Source: Xanthomonas sp. F10
Lineage (GTDB): Bacteria > Pseudomonadota > Gammaproteobacteria > Xanthomonadales > Xanthomonadaceae
Direction: 5' to 3'
DNA: 64,000 bases
NCBI RefSeq assembly: GCF_014206815.1
Contig: NZ_JACHNP010000001.1
Span: 400,456 to 464,455, forward strand
A program made the translations under genes and the position numbers. Under the pieces are notes generated by a model. The model ran no database searches and had not been told where the DNA came from. It saw only the letters and a program-made list of their open reading frames with translations. Every line of letters starts with the position of its first letter. Within the stretch, counting starts at the first letter, position 1. Positions 9,654-18,100 of the stretch are shown here, one piece after another.

Positions 9654-10457
9654 TCAGAACGCCGGCAGCACCGCGCCCTGGTACTTGCGCTGGATGAAGG
9701 CCTTCACTTCCGGGCTGGTCAGCGCCTTGGCCAGCTTCTGCACGCGCGGATCGTCCTTGTTGTCGGGACGCGCGACCAGGAAGTTCACGTAGGGCGAATC
9801 CTTGCTCTCGATCGCCAGTGCGTCGCGGGTCGGATTGAGTCCGGCGTCGAGCGCGTAATTGGTGTTGATCAGCGCCAGGTCGACCTGGTCCAGCACCCGC
9901 GGCAGCATCGCCGAATCCAGCTCGCGGAACTTCAGCTGCTTGGGATTGGCGACGATGTCGCGCTGGGTGGACAGCGCGTCGCTCGGATCCTTGAGCTTGA
10001 TGACCCCGGCCTTGTCCAGCAGGATCAGCGCGCGGCTGTTGTTGCTGGGGTCGTTGGGGATCACCACGTCGGCGCCCTGCGGCAGCGCGTCCAGCGACTT
10101 GTAGCGGCGCGAATAGGCGCCGAACGGCTCGATGTGCACGCCGACCACGGTGACCAGGTTGCTCTTGCGGTCGCGGTTGTAGGCCTGCAGGTAGGGCTCG
10201 GTCTGGAAGTAGTTCACGTCGATCTGCTTCTGCACCACCTGGTCGTTGGGCTGCACGTAGTCGTTGAACACGCGCACGTCCAGGGTCACGCCCTGCTGCT
10301 CCAGCATCGGCTTGACCACCTCCAGGATCTCAGCGTGCGGCACCGCGGTGGCGGCGACGCTGAGGTGGTCGCTGCCGGCACCGGCATCGGGCTTGCCGCA
10401 GCCGCCGAGGACGAGCACGGCGCTAGCGAGCAGGAGGCGGAACGGGAATCGGGTCAT
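9654..10457 (-). CDS. metQ: D-methionine ABC transporter substrate-binding lipoprotein
   Basis: MetQ captures methionine in the periplasm and delivers it to MetNI. The 267-residue product has a lipoprotein signal with lipobox VLGGC. The NlpA/MetQ domain follows, with conserved segments PHAEIL, DYVQPN, NYFQTEPYL and VVIPNDPSNNSRAL. The ATG at 10457 opens the signal peptide; in-frame codons upstream are not protein-like. It is the third gene of metN-metI-metQ, after a 229-base gap that contains a REP-type element. Confidence 0.95.
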   Translation of the reverse strand: MTRFPFRLLLASAVLVLGGCGKPDAGAGSDHLSVAATAVPHAEILEVVKPMLEQQGVTLDVRVFNDYVQPNDQVVQKQIDVNYFQTEPYLQAYNRDRKSNLVTVVGVHIEPFGAYSRRYKSLDALPQGADVVIPNDPSNNSRALILLDKAGVIKLKDPSDALSTQRDIVANPKQLKFRELDSAMLPRVLDQVDLALINTNYALDAGLNPTRDALAIESKDSPYVNFLVARPDNKDDPRVQKLAKALTSPEVKAFIQRKYQGAVLPAF

Positions 10458-10629
10458 GGCAGGTATCCGGGAAACGTGGGGAAGGAGAAGGGCAGCAGCC
10501 AGGTCTGTCAGCACGCTAGCAGACCCGGCCTCGCGCTGCGGCGAAAGGCCGGGGATTGGCGCCCTGGCGCAGGCGCGGCGCTCGTCCCGGGGTGTGCGAT
10601 CCGGCACCGCGCCCGCGCTGGCGGCAGCG

Positions 10630-10671
10630 GTCGCGGCTGATCCCGCAAAGGGGGCAAGCGCCGCTCCTACG
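10630..10671. repeat. Single-arm REP variant with internal insert
   Basis: The element reads GTCGCGGCTG at one end and CCGCTCCTACG at the other, interrupted by an insert of about 20 bases ending GGGGGCAAGCG. The same inserted variant occurs, inverted, in the left arm at 13539. It lies between metI and metQ. Confidence 0.7.
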
Positions 10672-10686
10672 CCGGCACGCGGGACA

Positions 10687-11382
10687 TCAGCGCCGGCTGT
10701 AATGCGCGACCAGGCGATCGCCGAGCATCTGCAGCGCCTGCACCAGCAACAGCAGGATCACCACCGTCACCAGGGCCACGTCGGCATGCGAGCGCTGGTA
10801 GCCGTCGCGGTAGGCCAGGTCGCCGAGGCCGCCGGAGCCGATCGCGCCGCCCATGGCGGTGAAGCCGATCAGGGCGATGGTGGTCACCGTGGCGCCGGCG
10901 ATCAGGCCCGGCCGCGCCTCCGGCAGTAGCACGCGCGTCACCAGTTGCCAGGTGGTCGCGCCCATCGCCAGGCTGGCCTCGACCACGCCGCGGTCCACTT
11001 CGCGCAGCGCGGTCTCCACCAGCCGCGCGTAGAACGGCGCCGCGCCCACCACCAGCGGCAGGATCGCGCCGCGCACGCCCAGCGAGGTGCCCATCGCCCA
11101 CAGCGTCAACGGGATCATCGCGATCATCAAAATGATGAAGGGCACCGAGCGCAGCACGTTGATCACCAGCGCCAGGCTGCCGTACAGCAACGGCTTCTGA
11201 TGCGTCTGGCGCGGGCCGGTGAGGAACAGCAGCACGCCTAGCGGCAGGCCGATCAGCAGGGTCAGCGGCAGCGAGCCGCCGAGCATCAGCAGCGTATCGA
11301 CGGTGGCGCGGCCGATCTCGCTCCACTTGCCGGCATCGAGATTGCGGAAGAAGCCGCTGGCGGCGGTGGCGAACGGCATCAT
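10687..11382 (-). CDS. metI: Methionine ABC transporter permease
   Basis: MetI is the membrane channel of the MetNIQ importer. The 231-residue product has five to six membrane helices. It carries the permease coupling loop [25 protein letters not shown], shown here only as its core [11 protein letters not shown], which contacts MetN. The ATG at 11382 overlaps the metN stop as ATGA, so the two are translationally coupled; a second ATG follows at once. Confidence 0.95.
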   Translation of the reverse strand: MMPFATAASGFFRNLDAGKWSEIGRATVDTLLMLGGSLPLTLLIGLPLGVLLFLTGPRQTHQKPLLYGSLALVINVLRSVPFIILMIAMIPLTLWAMGTSLGVRGAILPLVVGAAPFYARLVETALREVDRGVVEASLAMGATTWQLVTRVLLPEARPGLIAGATVTTIALIGFTAMGGAIGSGGLGDLAYRDGYQRSHADVALVTVVILLLLVQALQMLGDRLVAHYSRR

Positions 11383-12386
11383 CGGCGCAACTCCTGCACG
11401 TGCACGCCGGCAGCGACGAACTCGGCCTGCGCCGCATCCATGTCGCCACCGACCAGGGCCACGGTGAGCTGGCCGTAGGGGATGTCCTTGATCCGGTCGA
11501 TGCGCCCGGACAGGATGTTGTAGTCCACCGCCGTGGCGCGGGCGATGCGCCCGAGCAGCGGCGCGTAAGTGTCGGCGCCGAGGAAGGTCAGGCGCAGGAT
11601 GCGCCCGTCCACCGCGGTGAGGTCGCGGTGCAGGTCGCCCTCGTCGACGTGCTCGGCTTCGGAGACGAAGCGCTTGGTGGTCGGATGCTGCGGATGCAGG
11701 AACACCTCGGTGACCGGCCCGCTCTCGACCAGGTGCCCGGCATCGAGCACCGCCACGCGGTCGCAGACCCGGCGGATCACTTCCATCTCGTGGGTGATCA
11801 GCACGATGGTCAGGCCCAGCTCGCGGTTGATCTGCGCCAGCAGCGCCAGCACCGAGGCGGTGGTCTGCGGATCCAGCGCGCTGGTGGCCTCGTCGCACAG
11901 CAGGATCCGCGGCCGCGTGGCCAGAGCGCGGGCGATGCCGACGCGCTGCTTCTGCCCGCCCGACAGCTGCGCCGGGTACTTGCCGGCATGCGTGGCCAGC
12001 CCGACCCGCTCCAGCAGCTCGGCCACCCGCGCGTCGATCTCGGCGCGCGGCGTACCGGCCAGTTCCAGCGGGAAGGCGACGTTGCCGGCGACCGTGCGCG
12101 AGGACAGCAGGTTGAAGTGCTGGAAGATCATACCCACGCGCTGGCGCAGGGTCCGCAGCCCGGCGCGGTCCAGCGCGGTGACGTCCTCGCCGTCGATGAG
12201 CAGGCGCCCGCCGCTGGGCTCCTCGAGCCGGTTGATCAGCCGGATCAGGGTCGACTTGCCGGCACCGGAATGGCCGATGATGCCGAACACCTCGCCGGCC
12301 TCGATGCGCAGGTCGAGCGGATGCAGCGCCACGACCGGCTGGCCGGCGACGGAATAGGACTTGTGCAGGCGCTCGAACTGGATCAA
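11379..12386 (-). CDS. metN: Methionine ABC transporter ATP-binding protein
   Basis: MetN hydrolyses ATP to drive methionine uptake. The 335-residue product shows Walker [10 protein letters not shown], the Q-loop FQHFNLL, signature LSGGQKQR, Walker [13 protein letters not shown] and H-loop LITHEM. A C-terminal NIL-type regulatory domain (about residues 255-335) follows, which in MetN binds methionine for feedback inhibition. The start appears to be TTG at 12386 (reads [11 protein letters not shown]), where homologues begin; I see no in-frame ATG. It is first in the operon, so a promoter should lie in 12387-12486. I see no MetJ-box array or SAM riboswitch there. Confidence 0.93.
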   Translation of the reverse strand: MIQFERLHKSYSVAGQPVVALHPLDLRIEAGEVFGIIGHSGAGKSTLIRLINRLEEPSGGRLLIDGEDVTALDRAGLRTLRQRVGMIFQHFNLLSSRTVAGNVAFPLELAGTPRAEIDARVAELLERVGLATHAGKYPAQLSGGQKQRVGIARALATRPRILLCDEATSALDPQTTASVLALLAQINRELGLTIVLITHEMEVIRRVCDRVAVLDAGHLVESGPVTEVFLHPQHPTTKRFVSEAEHVDEGDLHRDLTAVDGRILRLTFLGADTYAPLLGRIARATAVDYNILSGRIDRIKDIPYGQLTVALVGGDMDAAQAEFVAAGVHVQELRR

Positions 12387-12486
12387 CGCGCGGGACCGGC
12401 AGCGACGGGGGGCGCAAAGCCTAGCAGGCCAAGGTGGCGTGCGTTATTCCATTCGATTCTAACGTAGGCGCGCATTGCGGAGTGGG

Positions 12487-13383
12487 CTACGGCCGCGCCT
12501 GCGGCGGCGGGTGCGCCACCGCGCGGATCCGCTCGCGGTGCAGCAGGTACAGGCCGCTGGCGACGATGATCGCCCCGCCCACCCAGGTCCAGGCATCGGG
12601 CAGCTTGCGCCACAGCAGCCAGTCCCAGGGGATCACCCACAGCAGGCCGCTGTATTCCAGCGGCGCCACCAGCGAGGCGTCGCCGCGGCGGAACGCCTGG
12701 GTCAGCGCCACCTGGCCCAACGCCCCGGCCAGGCCCATGCCGGCGATCCAGCCGGTGTCGGCCGGGCGCAGCGGGGTCCAGTCCGGGAGCGCCAAGGCGC
12801 CGGCACCCAGCGCCATGAGCAGCAGAAACCACACCACCAGCGACTGCGGCGTGTCGGTGCGCGCCAGCAGGCTGACCAGCACCGAGGCCACCGCGTACGC
12901 GACGGCCGCCAGCAGCACCATCAACCCCGGCAGCGAGACGAACCCGTCCATGCCGGGGCGCAGCACCACCAGCACGCCGACCAGGCCGACGCCGATCGCC
13001 GCCCAGCGCCGCGGCCCCACGTATTCGCCCAGCAGCGGCACCGACAGCGCGGCCACCAGCAGCGGCGCGACGAAGTAGATGGTGTAGGCGGTGGACAAGG
13101 GCAGGCTGCGCAAGGCCCAGGCGAAGCAGCCGATCATGACGATGCCGAGCACGCCCCGCAGCAGATGCAAGCCCCAGCGCACCGGCCAGATCGCGCGCGG
13201 CCCGGCGCTGGCCAGCACCCACACCAGCACGAACGGCAGCGAGGCGCCGCCGCGCAGCGCCGCGACCTGCAGCGCCGGATAGTGCGCGCTGAGTTGCTTC
13301 ATCGACGCATCCATCAGCGAAAAGAACGCGACCGCGGCGATCATCCACGCAGCGGCGGCGGCATTGGAACGGGAACTGGGCAT
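12487..13383 (-). CDS. DMT superfamily (EamA) transporter
   Basis: The 298-residue product has ten predicted helices in two EamA repeats. The first carries SLMDASMKQLSAHYPALQ and LRGVLGIVMIG. The second carries PLEYSGLLWVIPWDWLLW and the tail GGAIIVASGLYLLHRER. Such proteins export amino acids, drugs or other small molecules; the substrate cannot be read from sequence. The ATG at 13383 is clear. It precedes metN in the same direction by 100 bases and is probably a separate unit. Confidence 0.9.
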   Translation of the reverse strand: MPSSRSNAAAAAWMIAAVAFFSLMDASMKQLSAHYPALQVAALRGGASLPFVLVWVLASAGPRAIWPVRWGLHLLRGVLGIVMIGCFAWALRSLPLSTAYTIYFVAPLLVAALSVPLLGEYVGPRRWAAIGVGLVGVLVVLRPGMDGFVSLPGLMVLLAAVAYAVASVLVSLLARTDTPQSLVVWFLLLMALGAGALALPDWTPLRPADTGWIAGMGLAGALGQVALTQAFRRGDASLVAPLEYSGLLWVIPWDWLLWRKLPDAWTWVGGAIIVASGLYLLHRERIRAVAHPPPQARP

Positions 13384-13538
13384 CGGCGCATTATCGCCGC
13401 GATCGGCGATGTGCGTGGCGCCGGAGCGCGTCGCGTCGGGACTGAAGTCCCTCCCACATGGCTCCAGCCCCGGCTGCAGCGGCTGACACAGCCTTCTGTG
13501 AGAGCGGCTTCAAGACATCTCCGCGCATCGCGCTGTCT

Positions 13539-13625
13539 CGTAGGAGCGGCTCTTGTCCCCTTTTGCGGGATTAGCCGCGACAGGGCCTTCCTGGCACAGC
13601 AGTCGCGGCTAAAGCCGCTCCTACG
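13539..13625. repeat. REP-type palindrome, variant with insert
   Basis: The outer ends are CGTAGGAGCGGCT and AGCCGCTCCTACG. The left arm carries an insert of about 22 bases (core CTTGTCCCCTTTTGCGGGA). The surrounding 354-base gap (13384-13737) holds further degenerate half-arms near 13440 and 13500, and a GAATCCCCAATCCCGAATC motif at about 13663. I see no gene in it. The yajQ promoter must lie at its right end. Confidence 0.85.
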
Positions 13626-13737
13626 ACGGCGCCTGTCGTGTCGGCGCAGGGCACTTCTGCGAATCCCCAATCCCGAATCTCCGCCCCATGCACGACCCGC
13701 ACGTCTTACGATAGGCATCTTTGCCGAGGACTCGCCC

Positions 13738-14220
13738 ATGCCTTCCTTCGATATCGTTTCCGAAGTCGACAAGCACGAACTGACCAATGCCGTCGACCAG
13801 GCCAACCGCGAACTGTCGACGCGCTTCGACTTCAAGGGCGTGGAGGCCAAGTTCGAACTGGACGACCAGGTCATCACGCAGTCGGCGCCCAGCGACTTCC
13901 AGGTCAAGCAGATGACCGACATCCTGCGCGCGCGCCTGCTGGCACGCGGCATCGACGTGCGCTGCCTGGAGTTCGGCGACGTGGAGACCAACCTGGCCGG
14001 CGCGCGGCAGAAGATCACCGTCAAGCAGGGCATCGAGCAGAAGCTGGGCAAGAAGATCGTGGCCACGCTCAAGGAGGCCAAGCTCAAGGTGGAAGCGCAG
14101 ATCAACGGCGACAAGCTGCGGGTCAGCGGCAAGAAGCGCGACGATCTGCAGGATGCGATCGCGCTGCTGAAGAAGAGCGATTTCGAGCTGCCGCTGCAGT
14201 TCGACAACTTCCGCGATTGA
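13738..14220 (+). CDS. yajQ: YajQ family nucleotide-binding protein
   Basis: The 160-residue product is a full-length YajQ (DUF520) protein: MPSFDIVSEVDKHEL at the start, then STRFDFKGVEA, then SGKKRDDLQDAIALLK. The fold is two ferredoxin-like domains. In Xanthomonas campestris, YajQ is established as a cyclic di-GMP binding effector that influences virulence gene expression through a LysR-type partner. The match in family and lineage makes the same role likely here. The window also encodes cyclic di-GMP turnover enzymes near 57-61 kb. The ATG at 13738 is unambiguous. Confidence 0.96.
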   Translation: MPSFDIVSEVDKHELTNAVDQANRELSTRFDFKGVEAKFELDDQVITQSAPSDFQVKQMTDILRARLLARGIDVRCLEFGDVETNLAGARQKITVKQGIEQKLGKKIVATLKEAKLKVEAQINGDKLRVSGKKRDDLQDAIALLKKSDFELPLQFDNFRD

Positions 14221-14456
14221 GCGCAGTCCGCCGCCCCTCGGATCGGAGCAGAACGCAAGACGGGCCGGACACCTGCCCCGCCGCGCCCGCCTGACGGCGA
14301 CGCCTCGGCCTTGCGACTCGACAGCGTGGGCCAGGCGACAGCCACGCTGCTGTCGCAGGCCCGCGATGGCCACGCGCTGCACGGCATGCCGGGGTGGCCG
14401 CACAGCACCCGCAGGGTCAGCTTCGATGCCCTGCGTTCGTCGCGCATCACGCCACC

Positions 14457-14524
14457 TGCAGGAGCGGCTCCAGCCGCGATGGCGTTCCAGAAAAGGCCGC
14501 GTCGCGGCTGAAGCCGCTCCTGCG
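14457..14524. repeat. REP-type palindrome, degenerate
   Basis: Arms TGCAGGAGCGGCTCCAGCCG and CGGCTGAAGCCGCTCCTGCG flank about 30 bases. It is the only clear feature in the 368-base gap between yajQ and the DUF1415 gene (14221-14588). Confidence 0.85.
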
Positions 14525-14588
14525 CATGCGCCAACCGGGATGATTCGGGGTGTCCTACAATCGCCTGCCTTTCCAAGCCAGCCCCGCG

Positions 14589-15158
14589 ATGATGCACGAC
14601 GAAATCCCCGGCGACGCGCCCGACTACCTGGGCGACACCCGCCGCTGGCTGGAACGCGCGGTGATCGGCCTGAACCTGTGCCCGTTCGCCAAGGCGGTGC
14701 ACGTCAAGCAGCAGATCCGCTACGTGCTCAGCGACGCGAGCACGCCCGAGGCGCTGCTCGAACAGTTGGCCGAGGAACTGGTGCTGCTGCGCGACACCCC
14801 GGCCGAGCAGATCGACACCACGCTGATCGTGCACCCGGACGTGCTGCAGGACTTCCTCGACTACAACGACTTCCTCGACAACGCCGACGCCGCGGTCGAG
14901 GCGCTGGACCTGCAGGGCATCCTGCAGGTGGCCAGTTTCCACCCGCAGTACCAGTTCGCCGGCACCGCGCCGGACGACATCGGCAACTACACCAACCGCG
15001 CGCCCTACCCCACCCTGCACCTGCTGCGCGAGGACAGCGTGGAGCGCGCCGTGGCCGCCTTCCCGGACGCGGACGTGATCGTCGAGCGCAATCTCCAGAC
15101 CCTGGAGAAGCTGGGGCTGGAGGGCTGGAAGCGGGCGGTTGAGGGGCGGGATTCGTGA
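14589..15158 (+). CDS. DUF1415 family protein
   Basis: The 189-residue soluble product matches the DUF1415 pattern: TRRWLERAVIGLNLCPFAK near the start, then TTLIVHPDVLQDFLDYNDF, then FHPQYQFAGT and NRAPYPTLHLLRE. One conserved cysteine sits in NLCPFAK. The function is unknown. Two adjacent ATG codons (14589 and 14592) can serve as start. Its 3' end runs into the GGGATTG repeat arm that begins at 15161. Confidence 0.9.
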   Translation: MMHDEIPGDAPDYLGDTRRWLERAVIGLNLCPFAKAVHVKQQIRYVLSDASTPEALLEQLAEELVLLRDTPAEQIDTTLIVHPDVLQDFLDYNDFLDNADAAVEALDLQGILQVASFHPQYQFAGTAPDDIGNYTNRAPYPTLHLLREDSVERAVAAFPDADVIVERNLQTLEKLGLEGWKRAVEGRDS

Positions 15159-15160
15159 TC

Positions 15161-15484
15161 GGGAATTGGGGATTGGGGATTGGGGATTTGCAAAGGCAGG
15201 ACGCGTGGTCGTTGCCGTTGCCAATCCGCATTCCACACATCCCGCGTAGGAGCGGCTTCAGCCGCGACCAGCCGTTACCGGTAACGCCCGGTCGCGGCTG
15301 AAGCCGCTCCTACGAGAGCTGCGCTGCTCGCATCGTTGAAACGGCCCATGCGCGCGGTTCAAGACGCCATCGTCCAGCGCAATCCGTCAACCTGGCGACG
15401 CTGGGATCGAACCGACATCGGCAAAGGCACGGCGTCGCGACGCCACGCGCCTTTGCCAATCCCGAATCCCTAATCCCTAATCCC
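15161..15484. repeat. Composite repeat: inverted GGGATTG arms around a REP palindrome
   Basis: The left arm (15161-15197) has tandem GGGATTG units followed by GCAAAGGC. The right arm (15449-15484) is its imperfect reverse complement, starting GCCTTTGCC and running into tandem TAATCCC units. A full REP palindrome lies between them at 15245-15314. The right arm overlaps the stop codon of the next gene (15477). The layout resembles a small non-autonomous mobile unit. I see no gene in the 318-base gap. Confidence 0.65.
15245..15314. repeat. REP-type palindrome
   Basis: Arms CGTAGGAGCGGCTTCAGCCG and CGGCTGAAGCCGCTCCTACG flank a centre that is itself the palindrome CGTTACCGGTAACG. It lies inside the composite repeat 15161-15484. 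Confidence 0.9.
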
Positions 15485-16184
15485 GGCCCTCGAACAGCAC
15501 CGCCACGTCCGCCGCCTCAAGCACCCGCCACTGTCCTGAAGGCAGATCGCCCAGGCCGAAGCCGCCGATGCGGCTGCGGTGCAGCGCGGCCACGTGGTTG
15601 CCGACGGCGGCGAACATGCGCCGCACCTGGTGGTAGCGGCCTTCGTGCAGGGCGACGCGCACCTGACGCGGCCCCAGCGTCTCCAGTTCCACCGGCAGCA
15701 ACGGCGTGGTCTCGCCGTCGAGCATCAGCGTGCCGCTGGCGAATTGCGCCGCTTCGTCGCCGCGCAGGTCCTCGGCCAGGGTGGCCTCGTAGACCTTGGC
15801 CAGCCGCGCCTTCGGCGAGACGATGCGATGCAGCAGCGCGCCATCGTCGGTCATCAGCAGCAGGCCGCTGGTGTCGCGGTCCAGCCGCCCCACCGTGGAC
15901 AGCAGCGGCGAGCGCAGGCGGAAGCGCGGCGGCAGCAGGTCGTAGACGATGCGTCCCGGATCCTTGGTCGAGCAGGTGTAGCCGACCGGCTTGTGCAGCG
16001 CCAGGATCAGCCCGGGCGGCGGGTCCAGCGGCTCGCCGTCGACCCGGATCGCCGCGTGCGGCACCTGGTCGTCGGCGTACAGCACCTCGCCGTCGGCATC
16101 GGTGATGCGGCCTTCGCGGAACATCAACGCCACCTGCTTGCGGCTGCCGTAGCCCAGGTTGGCCAGGTGCTTGACCAGTTTCAT
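15477..16184 (-). CDS. rRNA pseudouridine synthase, RsuA/RluB/E/F family
   Basis: The 235-residue product has an N-terminal S4 RNA-binding domain (MKLVKHLANLGYGSRKQV), then the pseudouridine synthase domain. The catalytic aspartate is in VGRLDRDTSGLLL, and HEGRYHQVRRMF forms the conserved basic motif. Length and order suit 16S rRNA pseudouridine-516 synthase (RsuA), but RluE or RluF cannot be excluded without comparison. The ATG at 16184 overlaps the rsmC stop as ATGA, coupling two rRNA-modifying enzymes. The stop codon lies inside a repeat arm. Confidence 0.88.
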   Translation of the reverse strand: MKLVKHLANLGYGSRKQVALMFREGRITDADGEVLYADDQVPHAAIRVDGEPLDPPPGLILALHKPVGYTCSTKDPGRIVYDLLPPRFRLRSPLLSTVGRLDRDTSGLLLMTDDGALLHRIVSPKARLAKVYEATLAEDLRGDEAAQFASGTLMLDGETTPLLPVELETLGPRQVRVALHEGRYHQVRRMFAAVGNHVAALHRSRIGGFGLGDLPSGQWRVLEAADVAVLFEGRD

Positions 16185-17248
16185 CGGCGCGCTCCGCGGC
16201 TGCGCACCGCGTGGATCAGCTTGAAGCCGTCGCGGGTGGCGAGCACCTCGGTTTCGCCGAAACTGGCGTCGAGCACCGCCTCGTAGGGCAAATGCCGGTT
16301 GGCGACCAGGAACAGCCGCCCGCCAGGCGCCAGCGCCTGCGCCGCCACCGCGATGAAGCGCCGGCCGATGTCCGGCCGTTCCATCCGCCCCGGCGCATGG
16401 AACGGCGGATTGCTGACGATGACGTCGTACTGCCCCGGCAGTCCGGTGGTCACATCGTGCCAGTGGAAGCCCAGCGTCACTCCGGCCGGCGCCTGCGCCA
16501 GGTTGGCGCGCGCCAGCGCCAGCGCGCGCGCGTCGGCCTCGAACAGGTCCAGCGCGGTCAGCTGTGGACAGCGCGCCAGCAACTCCGCGGATAGATAGCC
16601 GTAGCCGGCGCCGAGATCGGCGGCACGGCCGCGCAGGTCGGCGGGCAGGTGCTCGGCCAGCAGCGCCGAGGCCGGGTCGATGCGGTCCCAGGCGAACACG
16701 CCCGGGCGACTGCGGAAGCGCCCGTCCAGGATCGGCCGCACCGCATCCAGTTTCGCCCAGCGCTGCTGCAGCGCGGCGTCGTGGCCGCCCTGCAGCGGCG
16801 CGGTCCAGTACACCCGGCAGTGGTGCTTGGTCAGCTTGCCGCCGAGACCGGCCAGTTGCTTCAGGTCGTCCTCGCCGGAGCGCGCGCCCTCGTTGTTGGC
16901 CTGGCAGGCCACCACCACACCGCCCGGCGCGGCCAGCGCCACCGCACGCGCCAGCAGCGCCCGCGCTTCCTCGCGCTGGCGCGGCGGCAGCACCAGCACC
17001 AGCGCGTAGCCGCCGGCATCGGCATCGCCGTCCTGCTCGGCGCGTACGGTCCAGCCACCTTGCTGCAGCGCACTGGCGAACGGTCGGTAATCCTGCTCGC
17101 AGACCAGTTGCGACGGCTGCGCGTGCTGGCGCAGCGCCCAACCGTCGCGGGCGCGCAGGAACAGCACCTTGCCGGCCGGCCAGCGCAGCACGCGCTGGGC
17201 GAACGGCAGGAACAGGGTCTCGAGAGGGGCGTCTTGCGCGGCCGGCAT
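16181..17248 (-). CDS. rsmC: 16S rRNA guanine-N2 methyltransferase, RsmC-like
   Basis: The 355-residue product has an N-terminal degenerate methyltransferase-like half and a C-terminal class I SAM domain. Motif I is AADLGAGYGYLS, and the catalytic motif IV is IVSNPPFH, diagnostic of N2-guanine methyltransferases such as RsmC (G1207 of 16S rRNA) and RlmG. RsmC is the better match by two-domain layout and the rRNA-modifying neighbour. I chose the ATG at 17248 (MPAAQDAPLETLFLP); a start at 17323 would add residues of no family character. Confidence 0.88.
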   Translation of the reverse strand: MPAAQDAPLETLFLPFAQRVLRWPAGKVLFLRARDGWALRQHAQPSQLVCEQDYRPFASALQQGGWTVRAEQDGDADAGGYALVLVLPPRQREEARALLARAVALAAPGGVVVACQANNEGARSGEDDLKQLAGLGGKLTKHHCRVYWTAPLQGGHDAALQQRWAKLDAVRPILDGRFRSRPGVFAWDRIDPASALLAEHLPADLRGRAADLGAGYGYLSAELLARCPQLTALDLFEADARALALARANLAQAPAGVTLGFHWHDVTTGLPGQYDVIVSNPPFHAPGRMERPDIGRRFIAVAAQALAPGGRLFLVANRHLPYEAVLDASFGETEVLATRDGFKLIHAVRSRGARR

Positions 17249-17392
17249 CGGGCGTTGTCTTCGGAACAGGGACGCGCATTCTACCGGCAGCGCGCGGTGA
17301 CCCTCGGTTTTGCGCGAATCCAACGCATCATTGATGTTTCGGCAACATCGCCGCGCCTAGGCTGCAAGGCACCCAACGACTGGAGAGGCAGC

Positions 17393-17656
17393 ATGCGCGC
17401 AGTGTTCATCGGCGGCGTCGTCGACAACAGCGAAGTGGACCTGGATGGCAGCCAGCCGCCGTTGCACTACCCGGAGAACACCGGCACCGGACGTCCGCGC
17501 TACCGCCTGCACCAGCGCGGCGCACGTGACGACGGCAGCGTGGTCTACGCCGTCTACGCGGCCCCGGAGCTGGGCGATACCGAAGTGGAGCGGGTGTTCA
17601 ACGAACGCGGCTACGCCCGCCGTTTCGGCGTGGAGCCGGCACCGGTGGAGCACTGA
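17393..17656 (+). CDS. Small conserved hypothetical protein
   Basis: I do not recognise the family. The product is 87 residues and soluble, without signal peptide or membrane helix. It reads MRAVFIGGVVDNSEVDLDG at the start, with many charged residues afterwards and the central stretch GSVVYAVYAAPELGDTEVER. The ATG at 17393 has GGAG about 8 bases upstream, and codon use matches the neighbours, so it is likely a real gene. It stands alone, divergent from rsmC and followed by REP elements. Confidence 0.75.
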   Translation: MRAVFIGGVVDNSEVDLDGSQPPLHYPENTGTGRPRYRLHQRGARDDGSVVYAVYAAPELGDTEVERVFNERGYARRFGVEPAPVEH

Positions 17657-17691
17657 TACCGGGCAGTAACCCAGTACACCCAGACGCGATA

Positions 17692-17763
17692 CGTAGGAGC
17701 GGCTTCAGCCGCGGCCGGGCCTCCCCAGGAGTGCCCGGTCGCGGCTGGAGCCGTTCCTACGAC
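17692..17763. repeat. REP-type palindrome
   Basis: Arms CGTAGGAGCGGCTTCAGCCG and GCGGCTGGAGCCGTTCCTACG pair with a few mismatches. It is the first of three REP copies in the 444-base gap 17657-18100, where I see no gene. Confidence 0.85.
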
Positions 17764-17836
17764 GGCCATGACAGGCTGTGTGAACGCGCGCCGGCATCGG
17801 CGCGATTTCGACGGTAGAAACGCCGAACAAGTCCAG

Positions 17837-17905
17837 TGCGGGAGCGGCTTCGGGCCGCGACGGAATTTCCGTGTGCCGCCGGTCGCGGCTGAAGCCGCTC
17901 CTACG
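17837..17905. repeat. REP-type palindrome, left arm degenerate
   Basis: The left arm GGGAGCGGCTTCGGGCCGCG has an extra GG. The right arm CGGCTGAAGCCGCTCCTACG is intact. Confidence 0.82.
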
Positions 17906-17990
17906 CGAGTGCATTCCGCAGGACACCGCTGCGCCTGCAGTGGGAGACGCGATCCTGGACCCTGGCGCCGCCACGTCGACCCAGTCTTTT

Positions 17991-18014
17991 GTAGGAGCGA
18001 CCTCAGCCGCGACC
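17991..18014. repeat. Solo REP arm
   Basis: One arm only: GTAGGAGCGACCTCAGCCGC, followed by GACC. No partner arm lies downstream before the gene ending at 18101. Confidence 0.75.
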
Positions 18015-18100
18015 GGTCTCCATCAGCCAGCCCCCGTCGCAACCAAGACGCCGCTACGATCGGTGCGGATTGGCGCAGCGGACGTCACGCCCGCTGCCGC

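Noticed and set aside
12387-12486. SAM riboswitch or MetJ boxes before metN
   Set aside because: I see no tandem AGACGTCT-like boxes and no riboswitch-like fold in the 100-base leader.
15477-17279. A single 600-residue fusion of methyltransferase and pseudouridine synthase
   Set aside because: The long frame crosses rsmC out of frame. The true arrangement is two genes with an ATGA overlap at 16181-16184.
7519-18014. CRISPR array from the repeated palindromes
   Set aside because: Copies are scattered singly between genes at irregular distances, with no regular spacers or cas genes.
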